Shown: positions 41,023-50,995, counted from the stretch's first letter. The stretch: 64,000 nucleotides of DNA from Amycolatopsis sacchari (GCF_900114035.1 NZ_FORP01000024.1:1-64000), one strand, 5' to 3'. Program-made: numbers and translations. Notes: generated by a model not told the origin, from the letters alone.

Positions 41023-42243
41023 ATGGGTCGTCGGCAGGACACGTCCGGATGGGGCGGCAACGGTCGCAGCGGCAGCGTCGCCCGCGTTCTGGAAGCGCTG
41101 CGCAGCGACGGGCCATCCTCGCAGGCGGCGCTGGCCCGCCGCACCCGTCTGTCGCCGGCGACCATCAACAACATCGTCAAACAGCTGCGCGCCGAAGGAG
41201 CCGCGGAAATCCGCCCGGTCAACGGCCGGGAGTCCGTGGTCTCCCTGGTGTCCAGCCGCGGCGTGGTGGTCTCGGTCCAGGTCAACGTCACGTCGCTGCA
41301 CGCGGCGCTGTTCGACTTCGTCCACCGCGCACGGTATGACGTCACGATCCCGTTCAGCCCCGGCCACGAGGGTGGCAGCCCCGCGCGGGTGATCGAGGTG
41401 GTGCGGTCGCTCGTCGCCGAGGCCGGTCTGGAGACGGGCGATCTGACGGGCGTGGCGGTCGGCATGCAGGCGCCGATCGCCCGCCCGACCGGGGTGGTCA
41501 CCTCCTGGGCGCGTCTGCAGCTGCCCCGGTGGAAGGACGTGGTCGTCGCCGATCATCTCGGTGCCGAGCTGGGAGTTCCGGTCGTGGCGGACAACGACGC
41601 CAACCTGGCCGCGCTCGCCGAGTGGACCTGGGGCGCCGGGCAGGGGACTGACACGTTCCTCTACGTCCTGTCGTCGGAGCAGGTCGGCGGCGGTTTGGTG
41701 CTCGGCGGCCGCATCCACCGCGGCGGGGACGGCCTGGCCGGCGAGATCGGGCACGCGGTTCTCGAACCCGGCGGCCCGGTGTGCTTCTGCGGCAACCGCG
41801 GTTGCCTCACGACGTTCGTGGCCGAGCGCCCGATCCTGGCGACCCTGGAAGCGGCCGCGGGCGCCCGGGCCTCCTCGCTGGCCGACGTCATCGCCGCCGC
41901 GCGGGGCGGCGATCCGGCCTGTGCCCGCGTCCTGTTCGAGGCCGGCCGTCACCTCGGGCGAGCGTTCGCCAACGCGGCCAAACTCGTGGCACCGTCCGTG
42001 ATCGCCGTCGGGGGTCTGCTTGGCGAAGCCGGGGAGCTGGTGTTCGACGGCCTGAACTCTTCGGTCGAGATCAGCAACCTGCGTACGGTGGCGCCTACGC
42101 TGTCGGTCCAGCTCGCCCGGCTGGGAGCTGACGCCACTTTGCTCGGCGGGCTCGCCGCCATGATGGACCACCTCGGACAGGGTCTCAGCGTCCTTCCCGA
42201 GTGGGCGAAGACGACTTCCGCGGCTCGATCATTCAGCAACTGA
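41023..42243 (+). CDS. ROK-family transcriptional regulator
   Basis: 406 aa. HTH at about 18-60 (SGSVARVLEALRSDGPSSQAALARRTRLSPATINNIV). The ROK sugar-kinase-like domain has DNDANLAALAEW, GGLVLGGRIHRGGDGLAGEIGH and the zinc motif CFCGNRGCLTT. Such NagC/XylR-type proteins sense sugars. It lies directly upstream of the C-glycoside operon, and repeats resembling its operator occur between the two. The catalytic-type Asp and zinc ligands are kept, but kinase activity is not expected. Confidence 0.88.
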   Translation: MGRRQDTSGWGGNGRSGSVARVLEALRSDGPSSQAALARRTRLSPATINNIVKQLRAEGAAEIRPVNGRESVVSLVSSRGVVVSVQVNVTSLHAALFDFVHRARYDVTIPFSPGHEGGSPARVIEVVRSLVAEAGLETGDLTGVAVGMQAPIARPTGVVTSWARLQLPRWKDVVVADHLGAELGVPVVADNDANLAALAEWTWGAGQGTDTFLYVLSSEQVGGGLVLGGRIHRGGDGLAGEIGHAVLEPGGPVCFCGNRGCLTTFVAERPILATLEAAAGARASSLADVIAAARGGDPACARVLFEAGRHLGRAFANAAKLVAPSVIAVGGLLGEAGELVFDGLNSSVEISNLRTVAPTLSVQLARLGADATLLGGLAAMMDHLGQGLSVLPEWAKTTSAARSFSN

Positions 42244-42335
42244 ACGTTTTTCGCGCTCTTTGTTGACTTCACGCTGAACGTTCTTACGATGACGTCATCT
42301 GCTTCCCCGGACAACGTTCATCGTCCGAACGGTTC
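42241..42335 (+). promoter_or_regulatory. Promoter and repeated operator motif ahead of the C-glycoside operon
   Basis: TTGACT (42263-42268), 16-nt spacer, TACGAT (42285-42290). The 8-mer TGAACGTT occurs at 42241-42248 and 42275-42282 and inverted (AACGTTCA) at 42313-42320; GAACGGTTC follows at 42327-42335. One copy falls inside the promoter spacer, which suits repression by the adjacent ROK protein. Confidence 0.55.
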
Positions 42336-42347
42336 AAAGGAATCTCA

Positions 42348-43622
42348 ATGATGAGAACGTCCACGCTGCCGGCGACCACGCCGGGCAGCGGCACCAAGAT
42401 CGTCTTCGCCCGCCTGACCCTCATGATGCTGCTGGAGTTCGTCGTCTTCGGCTCCTGGTTCGCCACACTGGGCCTGGTCCTGGCGACCTACCAGCTGCCG
42501 GCCATCATCGGCACCGCGTACTCGCTGGCCGCGGTCGCGGCCATCGTGTCCCCGATGTTCCTGGGCGCGATCGGGGACCGGTTCCTCGCCTCGCAGAAGA
42601 GCCTCGGCCTGGCGCACCTCGCCGGTGGCGTGGTGATGGTGTTCCTGCCGGCCGTGGTGGAGGCTGGCAACGGTGGCCTCGCCCTCGCCCTCATCTTCGT
42701 GTACTGCCTGTTCTTCCAGCCGACACTGGGCCTGACGAACGCGATCGCGTTCCGGCACCTCGGCGCCAACAACCGCTGGTTCCCCTACATCCGGGTGTTC
42801 GGCACGTTCGGCTGGGTGCTGGCCGGACTCGGCGTCGGTGCGCTCGGGCTGTCGGCCTCGGTGGGCATGTTCACCGTCACCGCGATCGTCAGCTTCGTGT
42901 TCGGTCTGTACTCGTTCACCCTGCCGGCCACGGCGCCTGCCGCGAAGGGGGTGCGGTTCTCGATCGGTGACGTGATCGGCTCGAAGGCGTTCGCGATGTT
43001 CCGGCACCGCAACTTCACTGTGCTGATCATCTGCGCCTTGCTGACGTCGATCTCACTCGGGGTCTACAACACCTACGCCTCGCCGTTCCTGGGTGCGCTG
43101 GGCATCCAGAACGTGGCCGGGGTCCTGGCCATCGGGCAGGCGGCCGAGGTGCTGTTCATCATCACGATCCCATTCGTGCTCAAGCACATCGGGATGAAGT
43201 GGGCCCTGCTGATGGGCATGGTGACGTGGGGCATCCGGTTCGGTGTGCTCATCGCCGCCGCCGGTGACCACTGGCTGGCGATCTTGGCCGTGGCGTTGCA
43301 GGGCATCTGCCAGGACTTCTTCCTGGTCCTCGCGGCGATGTACATCGGCGAGATCGCCCCGGCCGAACTCGCGAACCAGGCGCAGACGATGTTGATCGCG
43401 GTGGTGTCGGGCTTCGGGCAGCTGATCGGGGCGCTCGTGTCCGGCGAGATCTACGACTCGGTCGTGGCGTCTGATCCGTCGGCGGGCCCGTCGGCGTGGA
43501 CTCCGATGTGGATCGTCCCGATCGTAAGCGCGGTGATCACCGCGATCGTCTGGGCGAGCTTCTTCCGCCACGGCCGCAAGGACAAACCCGTGCCGTTCGT
43601 CCCCGCCGCGACGGCAGGCTGA
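42348..43622 (+). CDS. MFS permease, nucleoside/glycoside:H+ symporter type (NHS-like)
   Basis: 424 aa, about twelve membrane segments. The start (ARLTLMMLLEFVVFGSWFATLGLVL), IVSPMFLGAIGDRF and RHLGANNRWFPYIRVFGTFGWVLAGL resemble the NupG/XapB nucleoside:H+ symporter family and its glycoside-associated relatives. AAAGGA lies upstream of the ATG pair. First gene of the seven-gene operon, so it probably imports the C-glycoside. Confidence 0.83.
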   Translation: MMRTSTLPATTPGSGTKIVFARLTLMMLLEFVVFGSWFATLGLVLATYQLPAIIGTAYSLAAVAAIVSPMFLGAIGDRFLASQKSLGLAHLAGGVVMVFLPAVVEAGNGGLALALIFVYCLFFQPTLGLTNAIAFRHLGANNRWFPYIRVFGTFGWVLAGLGVGALGLSASVGMFTVTAIVSFVFGLYSFTLPATAPAAKGVRFSIGDVIGSKAFAMFRHRNFTVLIICALLTSISLGVYNTYASPFLGALGIQNVAGVLAIGQAAEVLFIITIPFVLKHIGMKWALLMGMVTWGIRFGVLIAAAGDHWLAILAVALQGICQDFFLVLAAMYIGEIAPAELANQAQTMLIAVVSGFGQLIGALVSGEIYDSVVASDPSAGPSAWTPMWIVPIVSAVITAIVWASFFRHGRKDKPVPFVPAATAG

Positions 43623-43651
43623 ACCCGGCATCCAGAAGAAACGGAACAAGA

Positions 43652-45322
43652 ATGAGCACCACACCGAACAAGCGCTACGACGCACTCGTCGTCGGCTCGG
43701 GCGCCGCGGGCAGCATCGCGGTCAAGGAGCTGACCGAGCGCGGGATGGACGTCCTGCTGCTGGAAGCCGGGCGGGACATCACCGAGGCCGATTTCGTCCC
43801 GCAACCCCCGAAACCACCCGCGGCGATGAGCATCGACCTGGGCGCGCGCCTGCGTGCGGTGCTCAAGGGCCAGTACATCCAGGCGCGACGCGCGATGTAC
43901 CAGGAACAGAAGAACCCGTTCCTGGTCAACGACCTCCAGCACCCCTACTCGACCCAGGGCGGGGGCTTCCTGTGGATCCGCGGGCAGCAGCTGGGTGGGC
44001 GCCTGCACTCCTACGGGCGCGTGCTGCTGCGGGCCTCCGACCACGAGTTCAAGGGCGCCAGCATGGGGCTCGGCGGCGAGGACTGGCCGATCTCCTACGC
44101 CGATCTCGCGCCCTACTACGACCGGATCGAGGAGTTCATCGGCCTGTACGGGACCGATGAGGGCATCACGAACCTGCCGGACGGCAAGTACCGTGGTACG
44201 TCGTTGCTGACCGAGGCCGAGAAGCACTTCAAGAGCACGGTCGAGGCCCGCTGGTCCGGCCGGCGCGTGGTGCCCTGGCGGTACGCGGCGCCCAACCCGC
44301 ACCGGGTCCCGCTGGGCATCGTGGCCGCCCGGGCGACCGGCCGCCTGACCACCCGCACGGATGCGATCGTGCGCCGCGTCACGCTCGACCCGAAGACCGG
44401 GAAGGCGAACGGTGTCGTGTTCGTCGACCGGCACACGAAGAAGGAACACCGCGCCCAGGCCGACGTCGTGCTGCTGTGCGCCTCCACCATCGAGTCGGTG
44501 CGGCTGCTACTCAACTCCGCCACCGACGGCCACCCCGACGGGCTCGCGAACTCCTCGGGCCTGCTCGGCCGCTACTTCATGGACCAGACCCCGAGCCTGC
44601 TGTTCGGCCACGACCCCCACCACCCTGGGTTCGAGACGATCGACCCGGCGCCGCCGGACCCGTACTACCCGCCGGTCGGTGGCGTGTACATCCCGCAGTT
44701 CGACAACGTCGAGGAGATCACCAACACCCGCTTCGCGCACGGCTGGGCGATGCAGGGCACTGTCGGCAGGCTGCCCGTCCCCGAGGGCAGTCCGGGCACG
44801 GTCGGGCTCATGGGGTTCGGTGAGATGCTGCCGTACCGGGACAACCGGATCACTCTGCACCCGCGCCGCAAGGACGCCTGGGGAATCCCGATCCCGCGGA
44901 TCCGGCTGAGCATCACCGACAACGAGCGTGCCCTGATGCGGGCGCAGGTCGCGGGCCTGCGCGACATGGCCGAGGCCAGCGGGTTCCGGGTGAACTTCGC
45001 CGGATCCGCGCTGGGGCTCGACTCGCGCAAGGTGTGGCCGGACGCCGACCCGCTCAGCCGGGCGATCTTCCTCCTCGGCTTCAAGAAGAGCATGGCGATG
45101 GGCGCCGCCATCCACGAGTGCGGTGGTGCCCGCATGGGCTCGGATCCGAAGACCTCGGTGCTCAACGCCTACAACCAGACCTGGGACGTGCCCAACCTGT
45201 TCGTCACTGACGCCAGCTCCTACGTCACCAACGGCGCCGTGGGCCCGACGCTGACGATCATGGCCCTCACCGCCAGGGCCTGCGAGTACATCGCCGACCA
45301 GCACGCCACCGGCGCACTGTAG
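43652..45322 (+). CDS. FAD-dependent GMC oxidoreductase, C-glycoside 3-oxidase-like (CarA-like)
   Basis: 556 aa from the ATG at 43652. FAD dinucleotide fold VVGSGAAGSIAVKEL (13-27) with LLLEAGRD. The flavin-domain segment QGGGFLWIRGQQLGGRLHSYGR and the catalytic His488/Asn527 pair (IHECGGARMG and VTNGAVGPT) are as in pyranose oxidases. CarA-type enzymes oxidise C3 of the sugar of C-glycosides, the step that makes the C-C bond labile. The deglycosidase subunits directly downstream support this role rather than a general glucose oxidase. Confidence 0.83.
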   Translation: MSTTPNKRYDALVVGSGAAGSIAVKELTERGMDVLLLEAGRDITEADFVPQPPKPPAAMSIDLGARLRAVLKGQYIQARRAMYQEQKNPFLVNDLQHPYSTQGGGFLWIRGQQLGGRLHSYGRVLLRASDHEFKGASMGLGGEDWPISYADLAPYYDRIEEFIGLYGTDEGITNLPDGKYRGTSLLTEAEKHFKSTVEARWSGRRVVPWRYAAPNPHRVPLGIVAARATGRLTTRTDAIVRRVTLDPKTGKANGVVFVDRHTKKEHRAQADVVLLCASTIESVRLLLNSATDGHPDGLANSSGLLGRYFMDQTPSLLFGHDPHHPGFETIDPAPPDPYYPPVGGVYIPQFDNVEEITNTRFAHGWAMQGTVGRLPVPEGSPGTVGLMGFGEMLPYRDNRITLHPRRKDAWGIPIPRIRLSITDNERALMRAQVAGLRDMAEASGFRVNFAGSALGLDSRKVWPDADPLSRAIFLLGFKKSMAMGAAIHECGGARMGSDPKTSVLNAYNQTWDVPNLFVTDASSYVTNGAVGPTLTIMALTARACEYIADQHATGAL

Positions 45323-45334
45323 AGGAGCCACCCG

Positions 45335-45799
45335 ATGTTCGAGAACTTCCTGATCCGCGAGGACAGCCTGCGCAACGACCGCCGCGACGGCGAGGTTGTC
45401 GGCTTTTCCCTGGCCGCCCGCAACGCCAACTACCGAGGCGTGTACCTGTCCCTGCACAACGGCTACTACCTCGAGGTCGACGGCGTCGATTACCCGGTGA
45501 GCGCCCAGACCTTCGAAATCAACGGCAAACCCCCGCGCGGCTTCGACGAAATCCGCACCGCGGTGTGGGAGCACTGGGACTACGACGACGAGGGGATCCT
45601 GCACGTCGCCGCACCCGGTGGCCTGGCACCGGGGAAGCACACGATCCGGTTCCAGCAGTCTGTTCTCGCCGCCTACGGGTACCAACCCACCGACGAGGAA
45701 TGGGTGAAGAACCCGCCCAAACCCGGATCCGGGGCCGGCTCGGACAAGGCGCCGCAGATCATGACCTACACCCTGACGCTGACCGAGGAGGAGCACTGA
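45335..45799 (+). CDS. C-glycoside deglycosidase beta subunit (DUF6379; CarC/DgpC-like)
   Basis: 154 aa. A compact beta-sandwich pattern (FENFLIREDSLRN, VVGFSLAARNANYRGVYLSLHNGYYLEVDGVDYP, GKHTIRFQQSVLAAYGYQP) matches the small DUF6379 partner of C-glycoside deglycosidases. It contributes to the heteromeric enzyme that splits 3-keto-C-glycosides. It starts 12 nt after the 3-oxidase and its stop overlaps the next ATG by 1 nt (TGATG), consistent with equal production of the two subunits. Confidence 0.8.
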   Translation: MFENFLIREDSLRNDRRDGEVVGFSLAARNANYRGVYLSLHNGYYLEVDGVDYPVSAQTFEINGKPPRGFDEIRTAVWEHWDYDDEGILHVAAPGGLAPGKHTIRFQQSVLAAYGYQPTDEEWVKNPPKPGSGAGSDKAPQIMTYTLTLTEEEH

Positions 45800-46923
45800 T
45801 GACCATCCAGCGCGGGGTGTCGCTCTACAGCTACCAGCAGGCCCAGTTCTTCAAGGACCTCGACCTGCACGCCGAGATCCGGGAGGTCGGGCAGAACCTC
45901 GACGGCGCCGACGGCATCGAGATCGTCGACGAGATGTCCCTGCGCTACCCCGACCCGGGCGAGGAGTTCGTGCGCCAGTGGTTCGAGTGGATGCAGGCTT
46001 ACGGCACGCGGCCGGTCGCGATGGACGTCGGTATGGACGTGCTGCAGTTCCGCGACCACGTGATGACCATCGAGGAGTGCGCCGACCGGCTCCGCCACGA
46101 CCTCCACCTCGCCCAACGCCTCGGGTTCGGCTGCGTGCGCGTCCTGTCGGTCGTACCGATCGACGTGCTCACCGCCGCGCTCCCGCTGGCCGAGGAGCTG
46201 GACATCCGCCTCGGCAAGGAGATCCACCAGCCGATGCCGCTGGAAGGCAAGCAGGTCGGCGAGATCCTCGACGTCATCGAGCGCACCGGCACCCGCCACC
46301 TCGGCATCGTGCCCGACCTCGGCATCTTCCAGTTCCGCCCGTCCGAGGTGCAGCTGGCGTGGTTCGGCCGCCGCGGGGCACAGGCCTCGGCCCGCGATGC
46401 CGCGGTCGACCTGGCCGACCAGCTGCACCGGCACGAGGCGCCGTTCGGATTCGTCGACCTGTCCTACAGCACCGCCGGCAACCTGCGCAGCGACTTCCGC
46501 CGGTTCCTCACCACGGGCGAGTGCGACCCCGCGTTCACCGACACCTTCCACGGCCTGCGCAAGTACACCGAGGAGCGTGTCGAGAACCCGCAGGAGATCG
46601 ACTACACCGTCGTCGCCGAGGCCATCATGCTCTCCGACACCAAGGCCGACACGCTGCGCGAACTCGCTCCGCACGTCACCCACGTCCACGGCAAGTTCAA
46701 CAACATGTCGCCCGTACCCGGGCAACCCGGCCGGTTCCAGGAGCTGTCCATCGACTACGAGGCAGCGATCGGCGCGCTCAAGGCCGGCGGGTTCGACGGC
46801 TACATCAACTCCGAATACGAGGGGCAGCGCTACTTCCAGGACAGCGGCCGCGAAGACCTCGCCGACGAGGTGGACCAGGTCCGGCGGCACCAGGAAATGC
46901 TGGGAAGGTTGCTGGCGGCATGA
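45799..46923 (+). CDS. C-glycoside deglycosidase alpha subunit (TIM barrel; CarB/DgpB-like)
   Basis: 374 aa. Sugar-phosphate-isomerase/AP-endonuclease-2 barrel. Likely metal and catalytic residues are Glu141 and His143 (LGKEIHQP), Asp173 (VPDLGIFQ), His297 (THVHGKF) and Glu339 (INSEYEG). Together with the small DUF6379 subunit this would cleave the C-C bond between the oxidised sugar and the aglycone. It is placed between the beta subunit (TGATG overlap) and a lactonase-type gene (ATGA overlap). Confidence 0.82.
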   Translation: MTIQRGVSLYSYQQAQFFKDLDLHAEIREVGQNLDGADGIEIVDEMSLRYPDPGEEFVRQWFEWMQAYGTRPVAMDVGMDVLQFRDHVMTIEECADRLRHDLHLAQRLGFGCVRVLSVVPIDVLTAALPLAEELDIRLGKEIHQPMPLEGKQVGEILDVIERTGTRHLGIVPDLGIFQFRPSEVQLAWFGRRGAQASARDAAVDLADQLHRHEAPFGFVDLSYSTAGNLRSDFRRFLTTGECDPAFTDTFHGLRKYTEERVENPQEIDYTVVAEAIMLSDTKADTLRELAPHVTHVHGKFNNMSPVPGQPGRFQELSIDYEAAIGALKAGGFDGYINSEYEGQRYFQDSGREDLADEVDQVRRHQEMLGRLLAA

Positions 46924-48089
46924 AACTGGTGGCCTACATCGGTTCCTACCGCGACGAGTCCGGCGACGGCGGCGGCATCACCGTGCTCGCCGTGAGCCGC
47001 GACGGCCGGTCCCTGACCCCGGTGAGCCAGGTGCCCGAGCCCAGGGAAGCCGGTTACCTCGCCTACCTCGACGGCACCCTGTACGCGGTCGACGAACGCA
47101 AAACCGACGGCCGGGGACCGGTCGAACCAGCGGCGAGCGTGCACGCGTTCGCCGTCGACCCGCGCGACGGCAGCCTGACCTGGCTGAACTCCCGGCTCGC
47201 GCCCGGACCCCGGCCCACCTTCCTGAGCACGGACGGGCGGGTCCTGGTCACCGCCAACCACGGCGACTTCGACCACGTCGAACACGTGGTGCGCACCCCC
47301 GACGGCGGGTGGACCGTCGAGTACCTCTACGACGACTCCACCGTCATCCTCTACGGCCTGGAGGACGACGGGCGCCTCGGCGAGATCCGGGACCTGCACG
47401 TCCTGACCGGGCACGGCAAGGACCCCAACAGTTCACCCCAGGCGGGCGGGCACGGGCAGGCCAGCCCGCACGCGCACTGCGCCGTCATCGACCCCTCCGG
47501 CCGCCACGTGCTCGTCTGCGACAAGGGCACAGACCGGATCCTGGTCTTCGCCCTCGGCGACACTCTGGAGCTGGAGTCCGCCTACGCCTTCGAGGAGGAG
47601 ACCGGGCCGCGACACCTGGCCTTCGAGCCGGGCACCGGCCGGGTGTTCGTCACCTGCGAGTTCTCCTCCGAACTGGCGTCGTTCGACTTCGACGCGACGT
47701 CGGGAGCGCTGCGATTGCTGGACCGGGTGTCCACTGTGGCGTCCGGCTACCAGGGCCGCAACGAACCGGCTGAGGTCCGTGTCCACCCCAGCGGGGGCTA
47801 TGTCTACGTCAACAACCGCGGCGAGGATTCACTGGCCTGGTTCCGCGCCGACCACGAGGGACGACTGCTCCGGCTCGGGCACGTGCCACTGGCACGCTCG
47901 GTCCACCCCGGTCTCGCGGCGCGCAGCTTCGCCTTCGACCCCACCGGAAGTTTCCTGCTGCTGGCCGACCGTCCCGCGGGACTCGTCCGCTCCTTCGCCG
48001 TCGACGCCGACGACGGCCAAGTCTGTCCACTCACGACGGTGGCCGTCGCCGAGCCGTCGTTCGTCGTCTTCGCGGAGGTGAGCGGATGA
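46920..48089 (+). CDS. Lactonase family (seven-bladed beta-propeller) protein
   Basis: 389 aa. Repeated blade patterns (YIGSYRDESGDGGGITVL, EAGYLAYLDGTLYAVDE, SPHAHCAVIDPSGRHVLVCDKGTDRI, GPRHLAFEPGTGRVFVTCE, PAEVRVHPSGGYVYVNNRGEDSL, ARSFAFDPTGSFLLLADR) identify a 6-phosphogluconolactonase/carboxymuconate-cyclase-type propeller. It would open a sugar lactone formed from the oxidised sugar. The ATG overlaps the deglycosidase stop (ATGA), and its own stop overlaps the next gene in the same way. Confidence 0.82.
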   Translation: MKLVAYIGSYRDESGDGGGITVLAVSRDGRSLTPVSQVPEPREAGYLAYLDGTLYAVDERKTDGRGPVEPAASVHAFAVDPRDGSLTWLNSRLAPGPRPTFLSTDGRVLVTANHGDFDHVEHVVRTPDGGWTVEYLYDDSTVILYGLEDDGRLGEIRDLHVLTGHGKDPNSSPQAGGHGQASPHAHCAVIDPSGRHVLVCDKGTDRILVFALGDTLELESAYAFEEETGPRHLAFEPGTGRVFVTCEFSSELASFDFDATSGALRLLDRVSTVASGYQGRNEPAEVRVHPSGGYVYVNNRGEDSLAWFRADHEGRLLRLGHVPLARSVHPGLAARSFAFDPTGSFLLLADRPAGLVRSFAVDADDGQVCPLTTVAVAEPSFVVFAEVSG

Positions 48090-49168
48090 ACGTGGTCATC
48101 CTGGGAACCGGAATGATCGGGGAGGTCCACCGCCGGGCGGCCGTCCTGGCGGGCGCGCGGATCATCGGCGCGATGGCCTCCACACCACGGCGTTCGGCGG
48201 AGGTCGCGCTGCGGTGGGGGACCGAACCGGTCCGTTCCCTCGACCAGCTGGCCCGGCTGGCACCCGATGTCGTGCACGTGTGCAGCCCCAACAGCCTGCA
48301 CGCCGAGCACGTCGAAGCGGCCCTCGACGCCGGCGCGCACGTCATCTGCGAGAAGCCGCTCGCCGTCGGCAGGTCGCTCACCGAGCGCCTCGCCCGGTTG
48401 GCCGAGGAACGCGGCAAGGTCGCGACGGTGCCCTTCGTGTACCGGTTCCACCCCCTGGTGCGGGAGATCCGGGCGCGGGTCGTCGCGGGCGAGTTCGGGC
48501 GCTGGCAGCTGCTGCACGGCAGCTACCTGCAGGACTGGCTGCTGTCCCCTGAGGCCACCAGCTGGCGCGTCGACTCCGCGGCCGGCGGACCGTCCCGCGC
48601 CTTCGCCGACATCGGCTCGCATTGGTGCGACCTGATGGAGTTCGTGACCGGCGAACGCATCGCGACCGTCCTCGCGGCCATGACCACCACGGTGCCCGAA
48701 CGCCCGATCCGGGGCTCGGTGCGCGCAGTGGACACCGAGGACGCGGCGACCGTGCTGTTCACCACCCACTCGGGTGTCCTCGGCTCCGTGACGGTCTCGC
48801 AGGTGTCCGCGGGCCGGAAGAACCGGCTGTGGTTCGAGTTCGACGGGCAGCACCGATCGGCGGTCTTCGACCAGGAGAACCCGGAGACCGTCTGGCTCGG
48901 CTCGGAAGCCTCGGCGGAAGTCCTCGCGCGGGGCGCCGATTCCGCCTCGGCCGAGCACCGCAGGCTGTCGACGTTGCCACCCGGCCACCCGCAGGGCTAC
49001 GCGCAGTGCTTCGACAACTTCGTCGCCGACACCTACGCCACCATCCGCGGTGAGAAGCGCGACGGCCTGCCCACCTTCGCCGACGGCAACCGCTCGGCAC
49101 ACATCGTCGACGCCGTCGTCGAATCGGCACGAACCGGGCAGTGGACCCCGGTGCGGGAGGAATCATGA
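48086..49168 (+). CDS. Gfo/Idh/MocA-family oxidoreductase
   Basis: 360 aa. N-terminal Rossmann fold ([21 protein letters not shown]), then [32 protein letters not shown] with the family Glu-Lys-Pro motif, and a C-terminal alpha/beta domain ([21 protein letters not shown]). Such NAD(P)-dependent enzymes oxidise or reduce sugars and inositols at C1-C5. It probably processes the 3-keto sugar released by the deglycosidase. ATGA overlaps on both sides. Confidence 0.86.
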   Translation: MNVVILGTGMIGEVHRRAAVLAGARIIGAMASTPRRSAEVALRWGTEPVRSLDQLARLAPDVVHVCSPNSLHAEHVEAALDAGAHVICEKPLAVGRSLTERLARLAEERGKVATVPFVYRFHPLVREIRARVVAGEFGRWQLLHGSYLQDWLLSPEATSWRVDSAAGGPSRAFADIGSHWCDLMEFVTGERIATVLAAMTTTVPERPIRGSVRAVDTEDAATVLFTTHSGVLGSVTVSQVSAGRKNRLWFEFDGQHRSAVFDQENPETVWLGSEASAEVLARGADSASAEHRRLSTLPPGHPQGYAQCFDNFVADTYATIRGEKRDGLPTFADGNRSAHIVDAVVESARTGQWTPVREES

Positions 49169-50172
49169 ACCAGCCGGTCACGCTGTTCACGGGGCAATGG
49201 GCTGACCTGCCGCTGGAGGAGGTGGCGAAGCTCGCCGCAGGATGGGGCTACGACGGTCTCGAACTCGCCTGCTCCGGCGACCACCTCGACGTCTGGCGCG
49301 CCGCCGAGGACACGGACTACCTGGACAGCCGGCGCCGCATCCTCGACCAGCACGGGCTGAAACTGTTCGCCATCTCCAACCACCTCACCGGACAGGCCGT
49401 CTGCGACGACCCCATCGACTTCCGGCACGAAGCCATCGTCCGGCCGCGCGTGTGGGGGGACGGGAACGCCGAAGGCGTCCGGCGGCGGGCCGCGGAGGAG
49501 ATGCGGCTGACCGCACAGGTAGCCCGCAAACTCGGCGTCGACACCGTCGTCGGATTCACCGGCTCGAAGATCTGGCCCTACGTCGCGATGTTCCCGCCCG
49601 TCCCGGAGTCCGTCATCGACGCCGGCTACGAGGACTTCGCTCGACGCTGGAACCCCATCCTCGACGTGTTCGACAGCGAGGGCGTCCGCTTCGCCCACGA
49701 AGTCCACCCCAGCGAAATCGCCTACGACTACTGGTCCAGTGTGCGCACCCTCGACGCCATCGACCACCGCGCCGCCTTCGGGTTCAACTGGGACCCCTCG
49801 CACATGATGTGGCAGAACATCGACCCGGTCGGCTTCATCTGGGACTTCCGCGACCGCATTTACCACGTCGACTGCAAGGACACCCGTCTCCGCCCACCCC
49901 ACGGCCGCGCCGGTGTCCTCGGTTCACACCTGCCCTGGGGCGACCCGCGCCGCGGGTGGGACTTCGTCTCCACCGGCCACGGCGACGTCCCCTGGGAGGA
50001 CGCGTTCCGGACCCTGCGCGCCATCGGATACACCGGCCCGATCTCCGTCGAATGGGAAGACGCCGGCATGGACCGCCTCCAGGGCGCCGCCGAAGCGGTC
50101 GGCTTCGTGCGCTCACTGTTGTGGCAGCCCCCGTCCGCGCGCTTCGACGCGGCCTTCGATCAGCGCCAGTAA
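49165..50172 (+). CDS. Sugar phosphate isomerase/epimerase-like TIM barrel
   Basis: 335 aa. AP-endonuclease-2-like barrel: [50 protein letters not shown] (metal Glu/His), [24 protein letters not shown] and [13 protein letters not shown]. Members isomerise, epimerise or dehydrate sugars; a role on the released 3-keto sugar is inferred. It differs clearly from the deglycosidase barrel at 45799 and is the last gene of the operon. The following 258 nt hold no gene that I can support. Confidence 0.83.
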   Translation: MNQPVTLFTGQWADLPLEEVAKLAAGWGYDGLELACSGDHLDVWRAAEDTDYLDSRRRILDQHGLKLFAISNHLTGQAVCDDPIDFRHEAIVRPRVWGDGNAEGVRRRAAEEMRLTAQVARKLGVDTVVGFTGSKIWPYVAMFPPVPESVIDAGYEDFARRWNPILDVFDSEGVRFAHEVHPSEIAYDYWSSVRTLDAIDHRAAFGFNWDPSHMMWQNIDPVGFIWDFRDRIYHVDCKDTRLRPPHGRAGVLGSHLPWGDPRRGWDFVSTGHGDVPWEDAFRTLRAIGYTGPISVEWEDAGMDRLQGAAEAVGFVRSLLWQPPSARFDAAFDQRQ

Positions 50173-50430
50173 GGTTGATCAGCGGTTGGTACTCGCTGGC
50201 TACCGCCAACGGCGGGTGAGAGGTGAGGTCACCCCGACGAATTCCTGGGAGTCCTCGACCCCGGCAGCCCTCTTCGTGGACGGCGCATGAGCACCACTGA
50301 GCATGGTAGCCCGATCGAATGCACCGAGCCCGTTACGCGGGTTCGCGGTTCGTGTTCCAGATAGAGCTGCGCAGCTGGACCGACGTCGGGCGTTCGAACG
50401 CGACACTCCGCGCGGTGGCGATCTGGCGAT

Positions 50431-50982
50431 TCACGCGCCCGTGGCGACGAGGGTGTGAAGTGGTTCGGGGTCGTGCTCGGCGAGGTAGCGGTAGCTCTGC
50501 GGCGGCCGAAATGCAGCGTAGTCGCGGAGCCAGGCGAGTTCGTATGGCGTGTGGAGGCGCTGTGGTGAGTCGAGGGTCAGGCAAGTGCCGGCTTCGACGC
50601 CGGCGAGGTAGTTGTCGAACTCGGCGCGTGACAGTGCGAGGTTCTTCCGATGGCGCCGCCACAGTCGGGTGGGGGTGTCGGTGTGTACCGAGGTGAGCCG
50701 GGCGACGCCGACGACCGACATGATCGGGGCGCTGGCGTAGATGATGATGGTGGTACCGGGTTGGGCCGAGACCCGGGTTCGGCGGAGTTCCACGGTCTTG
50801 CTGCCGTCGAGGATGGCCTGGGCGAAGCGTGGGCGGAGCGACATGAGCAGTGGTCGTTCGTCGGTGCGCTCTGAGGCCTGCTTCGTCACAGCCGGTGACC
50901 TTACCGGGAGGGGAAGCGGTAGCTGACCCCTGGTGCGACCGGACATGAGGGGAACACTAGTTCGATTGATCGACATTGTCAC
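50431..50982 (-). CDS. ASCH-domain protein
   Basis: 183 aa. Residues about 46-140 form an ASCH/PUA-like domain: LLMSLRPRFAQAILDGSKTVELRR, PGTTIIIYASAPIMSVVGVARL and CLTLDSPQRL. The N-terminal 45 residues are disordered and the true start may be internal. ASCH domains bind RNA or modified nucleosides; some hydrolyse N4-acetylcytidine. The gene begins 13 nt after the GNAT-PIN gene, so the two are almost certainly an operon. Confidence 0.72.
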   Translation of the reverse strand: MTMSINRTSVPLMSGRTRGQLPLPLPVRSPAVTKQASERTDERPLLMSLRPRFAQAILDGSKTVELRRTRVSAQPGTTIIIYASAPIMSVVGVARLTSVHTDTPTRLWRRHRKNLALSRAEFDNYLAGVEAGTCLTLDSPQRLHTPYELAWLRDYAAFRPPQSYRYLAEHDPEPLHTLVATGA

Positions 50983-50995
50983 GGGGCCGCGGCTG

